Notes under the pieces: model-generated
The model's input: the letters and a program-made list of their open reading frames with translations, nothing else
The model's database searches: none
What the model was told of the DNA's origin: nothing
Shown here: in pieces, positions 1 through 6,959 of the stretch
How the letters are laid out: every line of letters starts with the position of its first letter
Numbering within the stretch: position 1 is the first letter of the stretch
NCBI GenBank assembly: GCA_019415505.1
Contig: DXZC01000053.1
Span: 1-14,498 of the forward strand
DNA length: 14,498 bases
Source: Peptococcaceae bacterium
GTDB lineage: Bacteria; Bacillota; Dehalobacteriia; UBA7702
Direction: 5' to 3'
Position numbers and translations under genes: made by a program

Positions 1-326
1 GTAATATTAAAAGGTTAAAATACCAAGACAGTTGGTGAAAATAGCGGCCTTAAATCAGCGCCTTTTTAACAAGTCTTCATCTTCCTTAATAGTAAGTCTG
101 AATATTGTATATTCACTATTTAAAAAAAGTATATATTGTGACAAAGATACACTCTCTTTGGCCCAAACGGCAATTAGCCAGGATTCATAAATGGATTAGT
201 CCCGCCAAAATAGCGGCAAAAATAAGAGGCTGGGACACGGAAATTACCCATAACCCCTTTACCCTATAAGGTGGAAACATATCTGCTGCCCTTTTTATGG
301 TTTCGCCTGCTCATAATTAGGAACGG
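1..326. other. gene-free stretch at the left edge
   Basis: I see no credible coding sequence or RNA gene here. The stretch lies downstream of the minus-strand kae1-like gene, so it would be its 3' region. It is AT-rich and contains an imperfect hairpin (GTCCCGCC at 199-206 against GGCTGGGAC at 228-236, one bulged base). That hairpin has no T-run on either side, so I do not call it a terminator. An 11-base direct repeat, AAAATAGCGGC, occurs at 38-48 and 207-217 and may be chance. A reading frame at 271-453 on the plus strand is antisense to the kae1-like gene and is rejected. Confidence 0.6.
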
Positions 327-1289
327 CTATTTCCGGACCGTCCGGGAGCTATATTTTTCCCACGCCAGGTTAGCTATGCCCACGGCATTATCCGTTGCCA
401 GGGATGGGGTGGCGAAGTGTAAATCAACGCCCCGCAGCTTTTGGCTAACATAGGTCTTTATATATTGATTAGACATTACGCCGCCAGCTAATAACACCGA
501 CTGGGCGCCGCTGACCCCTATAGCGTAATTCAGGGCCTTCCGCAGAGTACGGCCCACAGTTTCCTCCACCGCCCGGGCGGCCATTGCCGGCTCCAACCCC
601 TTTGCTATCAGGCGTTGTAAGGCTGTTTCCGGCCCGGAAAAAGAAAACACGCCGTTTTTAGTGAGATGAGTGGGAATTACAGGCGCTGCTCCCGCCGCCC
701 CTTGGGCCAACTGCTCTAAGTCCTTGCCAGCAGGAAACCCTAAACCAAGGGCAACCCCAATGCGGTCTACAAATTGTCCGGCGTGCAAATCCTCGGTATG
801 GGAAAGCAAGGTCATTTCATAGCAGCCCGGCTCTATTTTCTTAACCCCACAAATCTCCGAAGTGCCGCCGGAAAAGTGGCAGAGCAAAAACGGTTGCCCA
901 AGGGAGGGCTGAAAGCCGGTGGCGTAGATTGCCGCTGACATATGCCCTTCCTGATGACTAAACTTCAATAAGGGAATATTTAAGGCCGCAGATAAGGAAC
1001 GGGCCGTATTTTCCCCAGCCAAAAATACCGGCATATAAGAATGGGCCACAGGTCTTGGTTTTTGGCTCACTCCGATAGCGGTTAAATTAGACAGCTCAAA
1101 CTCCGCCGCTAAGTTTTCTATAAGTACAGGCAAATTCTTTATATGCTGAAAAAGAGCCTCGGACTGGGATAACCCCCGCTTTCCCAGGGGAACGTCCAAA
1201 ACTCTTCTTTTATCGGCCAAAAGGCGACCATCTCCAGAAAGGAGCGCCGCCGATGTTGTATAGCAACTGGTATCAAAAGCTAAAATCAT
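327..1289 (-). CDS. Kae1-like / TsaD-paralogue protein (peptidase M22 family, ASKHA fold)
   Basis: A 320-residue protein of the Kae1/TsaD/YgjD superfamily, often labelled O-sialoglycoprotein endopeptidase, a historical misnomer. Visible family features are an N-terminal phosphate-like motif (LAFDTSCYTTSAAL, about 3-16), the metal-binding HQEGH (H112 and H116), SGGTSE (140-145), DRIGVALGLGFPAG (175-188), LAGGVMSN (267-274) and a late aspartate in ATDNAVG (D300). H112, H116 and D300 match the three TsaD metal ligands in spacing. It differs from true TsaD: the usual GPG-containing loop before the histidines is replaced by QKPRPVAHSYMPVF (76-89). It is therefore probably a paralogue and not the tRNA t6A synthase itself; its own reaction is unknown. 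The ATG start lies 3 bases after the nusB stop, so it is probably co-transcribed with nusB. No terminator is obvious after it. Confidence 0.85.
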   Translation of the reverse strand: MILAFDTSCYTTSAALLSGDGRLLADKRRVLDVPLGKRGLSQSEALFQHIKNLPVLIENLAAEFELSNLTAIGVSQKPRPVAHSYMPVFLAGENTARSLSAALNIPLLKFSHQEGHMSAAIYATGFQPSLGQPFLLCHFSGGTSEICGVKKIEPGCYEMTLLSHTEDLHAGQFVDRIGVALGLGFPAGKDLEQLAQGAAGAAPVIPTHLTKNGVFSFSGPETALQRLIAKGLEPAMAARAVEETVGRTLRKALNYAIGVSGAQSVLLAGGVMSNQYIKTYVSQKLRGVDLHFATPSLATDNAVGIANLAWEKYSSRTVRK

Positions 1290-1292
1290 TGT

Positions 1293-1727
1293 TTACTCTG
1301 TCTTACTCCCAGGCTCGTCCGTCATTTCATGTTTTACATTATCTAAAATACCATTGACAAAACCGTAGGCGTCGTTTTCGCCGTAAATTTTTGCCAATTC
1401 TACCGCTTCATTGAGGGCAACCTCCATAGGTACGTCCCGCATATACCAGGTCTCGTATAAGGCTAAACGAATGATATTGCGTTCCACCGGGTTAATCCGT
1501 TTAATATCCCAGCCTTGGGCATGGCGGACAATAAAATCGTTAATACGCTGGTGTTCCCGTGCCACGCCGGCAACTACCTCTTCAATGTAAGGGCAGTCCT
1601 TAGGGCTAATTATGCCATCTGCCAGGGCTTCAGCCATAGTGTTTTTAGCAGTTTCTAAATCGTTCTTACCTAAATCCATTTGAAAGAGCATACGGAAGGC
1701 CGTTTCTCTCGCTTCATGTCTGCTCAC
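1293..1727 (-). CDS. nusB: transcription antitermination factor NusB
   Basis: A 144-residue, all-helical RNA-binding protein of normal NusB length. NusB binds boxA RNA together with NusE (ribosomal protein S10) and supports antitermination, mainly on rRNA operons. The arginine-rich N-terminus (SRHEARETAFRMLFQMD), the central NPVERNIIRLALYE segment (79-92) and the C-terminal signature NEAVELAKIYG...YGFVNGILDN (106-130) are clear family hallmarks. The start is GTG: it overlaps the amaP stop in a GTGA junction and has GGAG seven bases upstream, inside the end of amaP, which suggests translational coupling. In Bacillus nusB also follows an Asp23-family gene near spoIIIA, so this neighbourhood is conserved. 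Confidence 0.95.
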   Translation of the reverse strand: MSRHEARETAFRMLFQMDLGKNDLETAKNTMAEALADGIISPKDCPYIEEVVAGVAREHQRINDFIVRHAQGWDIKRINPVERNIIRLALYETWYMRDVPMEVALNEAVELAKIYGENDAYGFVNGILDNVKHEMTDEPGSKTE

Positions 1728-2350
1728 GATTCTTCTCCCTTGTCCAATGGAATAGTGGCCTCATGGCTGTCGCTCTTGATTGGCCCTTCTTTTTTAGCCG
1801 GATTACCATCCCTGTAAGCGGCGGCGTTTTTCTCACCGGACGCCTTTACAACCAGAACCTCCACGCTGTCAACAGGCAAAGCTGTACTGCCTTCAATGAG
1901 GGAACGGATATCCGCCTGTAATTGCCCGGTAACATCGTTAATTTTATCATCAAAGGAAACGCTGATGCGCACCCGTAAACACAGGCCCTTACTTTTACTT
2001 TTAATTTTCGTATTTACTGCTACCACGCCAGGCACAGCCAAGGCCGTGCTGCGGGCCATATTCTCAATGGTGCTGAGGGTAACGTAAACGGCGTTATTTT
2101 TTTCCGTACCCGGTACCTTAACGGCTTTAGGAGCTCTAATACAAAGGTTAGCCAGAACTACAACTAGGCCCACGCCGAAAATAACCGCCCCAGCCAACAT
2201 GGTTATGGCCCCTGCCGCACCGCCGCGCCACATCTGAGCCACACTCTCCAACACATAAGTTAGGCCAATACCGTCAGTAAAAACAACCACGCCGCTTACC
2301 ACCAACAGACAGCCAAAAATAAAACTGAAAAATCTATTAAATACGGACAT
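1724..2350 (-). CDS. amaP: Asp23 membrane anchor AmaP (alkaline shock response membrane anchor)
   Basis: A 208-residue protein with two N-terminal transmembrane helices (about 6-28 and 47-70), followed by a domain of about 110 residues and a charged, low-complexity C-terminal tail (from about 173) rich in Lys, Glu and Gly. The soluble part (VYVTLSTIENMARSTALAVPGV, from about 88, then alternating beta strands) resembles the Asp23/DUF322 fold, as in AmaP proteins. In Staphylococcus aureus AmaP tethers Asp23 to the membrane, and the gene sits next to asp23, as here. The ATG start lies 16 bases after the asp23 stop, with only a weak ribosome site (AAGGCGGT, set rather far back), so expression may depend on coupling to asp23. 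Its end overlaps the nusB start. Confidence 0.88.
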   Translation of the reverse strand: MSVFNRFFSFIFGCLLVVSGVVVFTDGIGLTYVLESVAQMWRGGAAGAITMLAGAVIFGVGLVVVLANLCIRAPKAVKVPGTEKNNAVYVTLSTIENMARSTALAVPGVVAVNTKIKSKSKGLCLRVRISVSFDDKINDVTGQLQADIRSLIEGSTALPVDSVEVLVVKASGEKNAAAYRDGNPAKKEGPIKSDSHEATIPLDKGEES

Positions 2351-2366
2351 TTCTCAACTTACCGCC

Positions 2367-2807
2367 TTAATCCTGTTCTTCTACTACATCCTCTTCAGAC
2401 TTAGGTTCTTCAGGTTGCGGAAATACTATACCTTGAACATAAAGATTAACTTCCGTAACGGTAAGGCCGGTCATTGTTTCCACGGCATTTTTTACCGCCT
2501 GCTGCGCTTCCTTACAAATATCAGGAATTTTATAACCATAACCCACCATAACGCTGAGGCTAATAGCTACGTTAGATTCGGCGATATCCACTTTAATGCC
2601 CTTGCTGAGGTTTTTAACCCCCAATTTTTCCACTAATTCCCCGGCTATAGAACCGGTCATACCGGCTATGCCTTCTACTTCACCGGCGGCCTTGGCGGCA
2701 ATAACGGAAACTACTTCATCGGCAATCTTTACAGTAGTAACGGTTTCCTTTGGTTCACTATTTTCACAATTTTCATTTTCTAAGATTTCTTCATTTATTT
2801 CAGTCAT
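2367..2807 (-). CDS. asp23: Asp23/Gls24-family envelope stress response protein
   Basis: A 146-residue Asp23/Gls24 (DUF322) family protein, cytoplasmic and without membrane segments. The core runs from VKIADEVVSVIAAKAAGEVEGI (about 26-47), through GIKVDIAESNVAISLSVMVGYG, to TVTEVNLYVQGIVF near the C-terminus. Acidic Glu-rich stretches flank it at both ends. Relatives in Bacillus (YqhY, YloU) and S. aureus form abundant membrane-associated complexes linked to cell-envelope homeostasis or fatty-acid synthesis. Here the partner is probably AmaP, encoded just downstream. The start is well supported: ATG with GGAGG seven bases upstream, preceded by a good extended -10 promoter. It is the first gene of an asp23-amaP-nusB-kae1-like unit separate from spoIIIA. 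Confidence 0.93.
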   Translation of the reverse strand: MTEINEEILENENCENSEPKETVTTVKIADEVVSVIAAKAAGEVEGIAGMTGSIAGELVEKLGVKNLSKGIKVDIAESNVAISLSVMVGYGYKIPDICKEAQQAVKNAVETMTGLTVTEVNLYVQGIVFPQPEEPKSEEDVVEEQD

Positions 2808-2898
2808 TATAATTCCTCCGTTTCATTATCTAATTGCATTACCTGGTTTACCTGATAATCGCCACTAAAAGTAACGCATAAGCTAATTTAATTATTAT

Positions 2899-2927
2899 AT
2901 TATATCAGGAAACGCCGGAAATAACAA
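2899..2927 (-). promoter_or_regulatory. sigma-A type promoter of asp23-amaP-nusB-kae1-like
   Basis: On the minus strand, TTGTTA (2927-2922) is followed by exactly 17 bases and then a perfect TATAAT (2904-2899). TGA directly before it makes an extended -10 (TGnTATAAT). It lies about 95 bases before the asp23 start, in the gap after spoIIIAH. This separates the presumably vegetative asp23 unit from the sporulation-specific spoIIIA operon. Assigned by sequence alone. Confidence 0.75.
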
Positions 2928-3020
2928 CGTATTTACCAATAAATTTAAGGAATTATTCAATTCTTTTAAGGCTTGGGACTGGGATTCGACAATTTAGTAG
3001 GCAGCAAGCCAAATTTCGAC

Positions 3021-3605
3021 TTAGGATACAGTAAAAATGGAGAGGCTGCCGGCGTCCATACCGCAATAGACGGCGACGAATTCCCTGAGAGCCGCCTCAT
3101 CCGTTTCCGAAAGAGAGTTAGCCTTAATAATCAGCAACGACAAAGGCTCCTCATAGCTGAAAACTACATCCTGATAATTTCGGGCTTTTAATATTGTTTC
3201 CAGCTTATCCTCTAGGCCGTTGTGATAATACAGATTTTCCAGATCAGCCTTAGCCTCCTGCTTTTCCTCGGACGTGAGGCTATCGTCAGCGAGTATTTCC
3301 CGGTAGAGCTCCTCCCTTTCACTGCGCTGCTTTTGCCGTTCTGTACGGTAAAGGGCAAAGAAGTCCTCTTGGGCCCCGATATCCTCTACCCCGGCTGCTA
3401 CCCCGGCCTCACCTGTAGCGGCGGGGGCCTCGGCGTCAGCTGGGGCTTGTTCCGCAACCGCTCCGGACTCCACAGCCTCACTTTCCTTAGCTTCCTTTTT
3501 GCCATCGGGACTATCAGGCCAAAGCAAGAAGGCTATAATTAAGGCGACCAACAATAACACGCATTTAAAGACCACTGATTTATCCTTTAAAGAGAATACC
3601 GGCAT
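3021..3605 (-). CDS. spoIIIAH: stage III sporulation protein AH (SpoIIIAH)
   Basis: A 194-residue bitopic membrane protein: a short cytoplasmic N-terminus, one transmembrane helix (about 11-28), an Ala/Glu-rich linker (about 33-74), then a helical and beta C-terminal domain like the ring-building motif of YscJ/FliF. In Bacillus this domain sits in the intermembrane space and binds forespore SpoIIQ, zipping the two membranes together and forming the channel. A longer reading frame begins at 3650, but those extra 15 residues lie inside spoIIIAG. I chose the ATG at 3605 because GGAGGT lies five bases upstream and the protein then begins with a normal charged leader before the helix. It is the last gene of the spoIIIA operon. 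Confidence 0.93.
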   Translation of the reverse strand: MPVFSLKDKSVVFKCVLLLVALIIAFLLWPDSPDGKKEAKESEAVESGAVAEQAPADAEAPAATGEAGVAAGVEDIGAQEDFFALYRTERQKQRSEREELYREILADDSLTSEEKQEAKADLENLYYHNGLEDKLETILKARNYQDVVFSYEEPLSLLIIKANSLSETDEAALREFVAVYCGMDAGSLSIFTVS

Positions 3606-3606
3606 T

Positions 3607-4143
3607 TTACACCTCCATAGTATAAATAGCGACCCGATTGGCGCCCACATCTAAGCAAGCTGTTACAGCATTTTGAATTTGTTCCCGCACTGACGCGTCA
3701 CTAGCGCCCTCCGCCACTACCAGCACACCCAGGACTTTGCCGGGAGTATCTGTAATCAGCACACCCTGGCTGTCGCCGTTTAATAACACCATCTCTTTAC
3801 GGGTTGTGGTTTCCGTGGCAACGTCCCCGTCGCTGCCGGAGGTACTTTCAGAAACCTCTTCATTATAAGCGTATTCCTTTTTACCGCTACTGTCGTACTC
3901 AATAGCTACTGATACATCACCTACTCCCTTAATTTTACTTAATACTGCCTCCAACTGGGCCTCGGTATTGCCGGAGTTACCCTCCTGTGTGGCTACAGCC
4001 GCCTCTTTCTCCTCCCCCGGTTCCTTGCTACCCCAAAACTCCGTGGCAATAAGAAGCAGCATAGCTAAACCAGCTAAGAGCAGTAAGTAAGTTAATTTTT
4101 TCTTGTCCCCTGACGCTACTTTGAATTTGTCCGACAATGTCAT
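3607..4143 (-). CDS. spoIIIAG: stage III sporulation protein AG (SpoIIIAG)
   Basis: A 178-residue bitopic protein with one transmembrane helix (about 17-34) after a Lys-rich N-terminus. A polar, Glu-rich linker follows, then a ring-forming domain beginning at LEAVLSKIKGVGDVSVAIEY. In Bacillus, SpoIIIAG forms a large 30-fold ring in the intermembrane space between mother cell and forespore and is the core of the SpoIIIA-SpoIIQ channel. A Ser/Thr/Gly/Glu-rich stretch in the middle of this domain (EEVSESTSGSDGDVATETTTRK) would match the variable loop seen between beta strands in family members. The start codon overlaps the spoIIIAF stop (ATGA), with GAGGTGG upstream. The stop is one base from the spoIIIAH start. 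Confidence 0.93.
   Translation of the reverse strand: MTLSDKFKVASGDKKKLTYLLLLAGLAMLLLIATEFWGSKEPGEEKEAAVATQEGNSGNTEAQLEAVLSKIKGVGDVSVAIEYDSSGKKEYAYNEEVSESTSGSDGDVATETTTRKEMVLLNGDSQGVLITDTPGKVLGVLVVAEGASDASVREQIQNAVTACLDVGANRVAIYTMEV
3611..3616 (-). promoter_or_regulatory. ribosome-binding site that sets the spoIIIAH start
   Basis: GGAGGT on the minus strand sits in the last codons of spoIIIAG (ATGGAGGTGTAA) and ends five bases before the ATG at 3605. It favours this start over the upstream in-frame ATG at 3650 and implies translational coupling of AG and AH. Confidence 0.8.
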
Positions 4144-4625
4144 GTAAACACCACCTCTGTTTTTCTTTGCTTAACGCCGTAATCTTCGGCTAACAATTCT
4201 TTTATATCGGCGCTTATATTCCGTTCCCGGCCGGGATTAACTCCTGCGGCTCGCACCTCTACAGATGCTATTTCCTCAGGGGTCAGCTCCACCTTTACCT
4301 CAAAATCAAAATCTTCATATTTAGCAGTAAGCTTTGTTGCTATTTCCTGGTTTAAAGAATCCGCTGCCGCTTCAAGGACAGAGCCGTCTAAAGCAGACTC
4401 AGCTATCTGGGTATCGCTTATCGACAGTTCCCGGAAATCCAGGTCAGCAAAATCAGTTTCCGTAAACAGGTCAATCACCGGATTAAGCAAGATAGCTAAA
4501 AAATAAAGGCCAAACACCAGTTTTATGCCGTAATGATTTCTAGCATTCGGCAAAAACATATCAATAAAAGCAGCCAACACCGCTACAACGGCAATATCGG
4601 CAATTACAGAACGAAGAACCCCCAT
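4140..4625 (-). CDS. spoIIIAF: stage III sporulation protein AF (SpoIIIAF)
   Basis: A 161-residue protein with two N-terminal membrane helices (about 8-22 and 32-50), the second reading GIKLVFGLYFLAILLNPVIDLF. A soluble C-terminal domain follows, containing a beta-alpha ring-type segment (KYEDFDFEVKVELTPEEIASVEVRAAG). This matches SpoIIIAF, a component of the mother-cell channel complex with a domain related to type III secretion ring proteins. The position between AE and AG agrees with the universal spoIIIA order. The ATG start lies 25 bases after the spoIIIAE stop. The upstream sequence GGGGGCGGG is a poor Shine-Dalgarno match, so initiation may be weak or coupled. Confidence 0.9.
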   Translation of the reverse strand: MGVLRSVIADIAVVAVLAAFIDMFLPNARNHYGIKLVFGLYFLAILLNPVIDLFTETDFADLDFRELSISDTQIAESALDGSVLEAAADSLNQEIATKLTAKYEDFDFEVKVELTPEEIASVEVRAAGVNPGRERNISADIKELLAEDYGVKQRKTEVVFT

Positions 4626-4650
4626 AGCATAACCCGCCCCCTAGCATCCG

Positions 4651-5787
4651 TTACCTGAACATCATGGTCAAATTACCTAAACCGACTAATATAAAGACAA
4701 AAAAGAAAAAGATAATTCCCGTTGCCGCCACCAAAGCAAATACCACCGTGAGGGAGGAGGCAAAATCCCGCAGCATGGCGCTGAATTCTCCAGCGCCCAA
4801 GGGTTCCAAGAGGGCCCCCACAGCACGAAATAAGAGGGAGGTAAGCAATATTTTGATGGCCGGCACAATAATAACCACCAAAATCGCTATAACCCCAAAA
4901 ATACCAATGGTATTTTTCATGAGGAGAGACGCTCCCAACAGGGAATCCAAAGCATCGGAGATATGGCGGCCCACCAAGGGAATAAAATTTCCCGCCGCCA
5001 GCTTGGCTGTTTTTAGAGCCAATCCGTCCATAGCGCCGGCTCCCAACCCCACCAAGGACAATATAGCCGTAAAAATAGTCATAACAAAGGTCAAGGCAAT
5101 TAATATTACGTCGCGTATGAGCTTTTGCAGCTCTTTAAAGGAATACTTGGGGGCCAAGTGCCCCACAATGACCAGGGCAGCTAAAATAAGGACCAGGGGC
5201 AGGAAGAACCTGTCCATCAGACCAAGGAATATTGTGATAAAGAATAATAAAGTGGGCTGGGCTACAGTTAGGGAAGTAACGCTACCCCCGGTAGCCAAAA
5301 AGCCTAACAACAACGGTAAAAGACCGTAAAGAAAATCAGCCGCCAGGTCTATGGTTTCAGTGGCCATAGTGAGCACCTCGCCAAAGCATTTGGCGGCAAC
5401 AAGGCTGAAGGACAATAATATAATCCAGTGGCCAGCCCCGGCTATACCGTCCTTGTCCCGTTTTAAGGAGTCAAATACTGCCGCGAAAATGCCCAGAATC
5501 AACAGCTCACCCAGAATCGTGGCAAAGAGGCGCATATCGGCGGTAAGGGCTTGCCAAAGGGATTCCGGCAAACTGGACAAATCATAACCGCTGGTTTTAA
5601 AATCATCGTATAGATCTTGTAAGGAAAGGCCGCCGTAACCCTCTGCCATAGCTCTATCCAGTTGGCTGACTAAATCCGCAAAATCACCTTCGCTGGGGTC
5701 GGCTTCGGCGGCAGCGGCTGATACAGGCAACGCCAAAACCAGCATAAAGGCTAAAAAAAGAGCTTTTATTTTCATAGCACCCCTCAT
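4651..5787 (-). CDS. spoIIIAE: stage III sporulation protein AE (SpoIIIAE)
   Basis: A 378-residue polytopic membrane protein, close to the usual SpoIIIAE size. It begins with an apparent signal peptide (KIKALFLAFMLVLALPVSAAAAEA), then an extracytoplasmic segment that includes a GYGGLSLQDLYDDFKTSGYDL stretch, then about seven or eight hydrophobic helices from residue 90 to the end. In Bacillus it is a multi-pass subunit of the forespore feeding channel. Two starts are possible. The ATG at 5787 overlaps the spoIIIAD stop (ATGA), with only AGGG upstream. The in-frame ATG at 5775, four codons on, has GAGGGG just before it and begins directly with the signal peptide. I list the longer form; the shorter is equally likely. 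Confidence 0.93.
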   Translation of the reverse strand: MRGAMKIKALFLAFMLVLALPVSAAAAEADPSEGDFADLVSQLDRAMAEGYGGLSLQDLYDDFKTSGYDLSSLPESLWQALTADMRLFATILGELLILGIFAAVFDSLKRDKDGIAGAGHWIILLSFSLVAAKCFGEVLTMATETIDLAADFLYGLLPLLLGFLATGGSVTSLTVAQPTLLFFITIFLGLMDRFFLPLVLILAALVIVGHLAPKYSFKELQKLIRDVILIALTFVMTIFTAILSLVGLGAGAMDGLALKTAKLAAGNFIPLVGRHISDALDSLLGASLLMKNTIGIFGVIAILVVIIVPAIKILLTSLLFRAVGALLEPLGAGEFSAMLRDFASSLTVVFALVAATGIIFFFFVFILVGLGNLTMMFR

Positions 5788-6176
5788 TTCAAAAGCCCTA
5801 ATACGGTAGTGACCACCGCTTCTAATAAGGGCAGAGCCATAACCATAATAATTATTTTTACCGCCAGTTCCAGCTTTTTAGCGATAGACTTTTCCCCGGC
5901 GTCCTCACAGATGTCTTGGGCAAACTCTCCCAAATAAGCCACAGCCACTATTTTTAATAGCAAGGGGATATAATCGACCTTTAAATCAGTAGCCCGGCTT
6001 ATGGCGCTAATTTCACCAAAAATAGACGCAAGGGAAGGCAAGAGCTTTAGTAATATCACCACTGCGGTAACTAGGGAAACCACCACCGCTAATATGGGTA
6101 TTTGACTATTTTTTAAAAAGAGGCTGAAGAAGGCCCCCACCATAGCAATGGCTATAATCCAAAAAAGTAAGCTCAT
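5784..6176 (-). CDS. spoIIIAD: stage III sporulation protein AD (SpoIIIAD)
   Basis: A 130-residue protein with about four hydrophobic helices (roughly 4-20, 27-46, 72-85 and 105-127). The middle segment, YIPLLLKIVAVAYLGEFAQDICEDAGEKSIAKKLELAVKIIIMVMALPLL, is typical of SpoIIIAD and of its smaller relative SpoIIIAC. It is an integral subunit of the mother-cell SpoIIIA complex. A ribosome site (AAGGTGG) precedes the ATG by eight bases. The stop overlaps the first possible spoIIIAE start, so the two are probably translationally coupled. Confidence 0.93.
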   Translation of the reverse strand: MSLLFWIIAIAMVGAFFSLFLKNSQIPILAVVVSLVTAVVILLKLLPSLASIFGEISAISRATDLKVDYIPLLLKIVAVAYLGEFAQDICEDAGEKSIAKKLELAVKIIIMVMALPLLEAVVTTVLGLLK

Positions 6177-6212
6177 TTTTATTCCACCTTACATACGCTT
6201 TACCGTTATAAT

Positions 6213-6413
6213 CTAAAAAAGATAAAAGACCGACTGAACCTCCCTAAACAGATCGCCGATTAAAGGAATAACCTTTACCAAAGCCACGGTAATACCTAAA
6301 ATAAGACATAAATAAGCGTACTCATCCCGCCCCGCTTGCTTTAACAGCAAATGAATTACTGTTACGGCAAAACCTAGGGCGGCTAAAAATAGTATTAATT
6401 TTAATTCAGCCAT
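6213..6413 (-). CDS. spoIIIAC: stage III sporulation protein AC (SpoIIIAC)
   Basis: A 66-residue protein made almost entirely of two hydrophobic helices (about 4-25 and 32-52) joined by KQAGRDEYAYL, a connector typical of SpoIIIAC. It is short but of the normal family length, so it should not be dismissed as a chance reading frame. GAGGTGAG lies just before the ATG. It sits between spoIIIAB and spoIIIAD as in all known spoIIIA operons and shares homology with SpoIIIAD, suggesting an old duplication. Confidence 0.92.
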   Translation of the reverse strand: MAELKLILFLAALGFAVTVIHLLLKQAGRDEYAYLCLILGITVALVKVIPLIGDLFREVQSVFYLF

Positions 6414-6443
6414 TTTCTCACCTCAAATTAACAATTTCCCGCC

Positions 6444-6959
6444 TCAAATTAACAGTAAACCGCAGATTATACCCAGCATCCAACCGCCCATACCATAAAT
6501 GCGCTGCCATTTTTTTTCCGTTGCCGCGGCATCCGCCGCCGCCGCGTTCAAGGCGGCGGCCGCGGCTTGCAGCTTATGGCTTTGCCGTTCAATATCGGTT
6601 ATGCCCAAATCGCACCCTAAAGCCGCCAGTATCTCCCAATCCCCAGTTGTCAGGCAAAGGGCCGGGGCCTCAGCCTCCAACACGGCGGCAAAGGCCTGGG
6701 CACCGCTGCTATAATCGTCTGTAGCTAAGGCTTGACCAATTTTTGTAAACACATCGGCAACCTTGCCTTTAAGCTTTTTACCCACATTGGTAAAGCTCAG
6801 CCAGAGGGGATTTTGGGCAAAGAGCATCTCCGTTTCTAAGAGCTCCACCCCCAGAGCAAAGGCCTCAAGCTCCCGCCGGCGCCTAGTTAAGGATAAGCTG
6901 AGCATTATACCTACGGCACCGCAGGAGGCCACTAATAATAAGAACGCGAACAGCTTCAT
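6444..6959 (-). CDS. spoIIIAB: stage III sporulation protein AB (SpoIIIAB)
   Basis: A 171-residue protein with an N-terminal membrane helix (about 3-24), a long helical cytoplasmic region starting RRRRELEAFALGVELLETEMLF, and a C-terminal helix (about 154-171, YGMGGWMLGIICGLLLI). The family resembles the GspF/PilC inner-membrane platform proteins of type II secretion and type IV pili. It probably works with the ATPase SpoIIIAA. An alanine-rich run near residues 132-147 (AAAAALNAAAADAAAT) is encoded by a very GC-rich inverted repeat. The start codon overlaps the spoIIIAA stop (ATGA), and the nearest GGGGTG lies rather far upstream, so translation is probably coupled to spoIIIAA. Confidence 0.93.
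   Translation of the reverse strand: MKLFAFLLLVASCGAVGIMLSLSLTRRRRELEAFALGVELLETEMLFAQNPLWLSFTNVGKKLKGKVADVFTKIGQALATDDYSSGAQAFAAVLEAEAPALCLTTGDWEILAALGCDLGITDIERQSHKLQAAAAALNAAAADAAATEKKWQRIYGMGGWMLGIICGLLLI

Noticed and set aside
199..236. Hairpin considered as terminator of the kae1-like gene
   Set aside because: Imperfect stem with a bulge and no T-run on either strand.
331..343. CCGGACCGTCCGG palindrome at the 3' end of the kae1-like gene
   Set aside because: It is in coding sequence, has almost no loop and no following T-run; probably chance.
3021..3650. Longer spoIIIAH reading frame starting at 3650
   Set aside because: The extra residues lie within spoIIIAG and the proper GGAGGT site directs the ATG at 3605.
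4664..5329. 221-residue plus-strand reading frame opposite spoIIIAE
   Set aside because: Antisense shadow of spoIIIAE: Lys/Pro/Arg-rich composition typical of a reversed membrane-protein gene, and no ribosome site.
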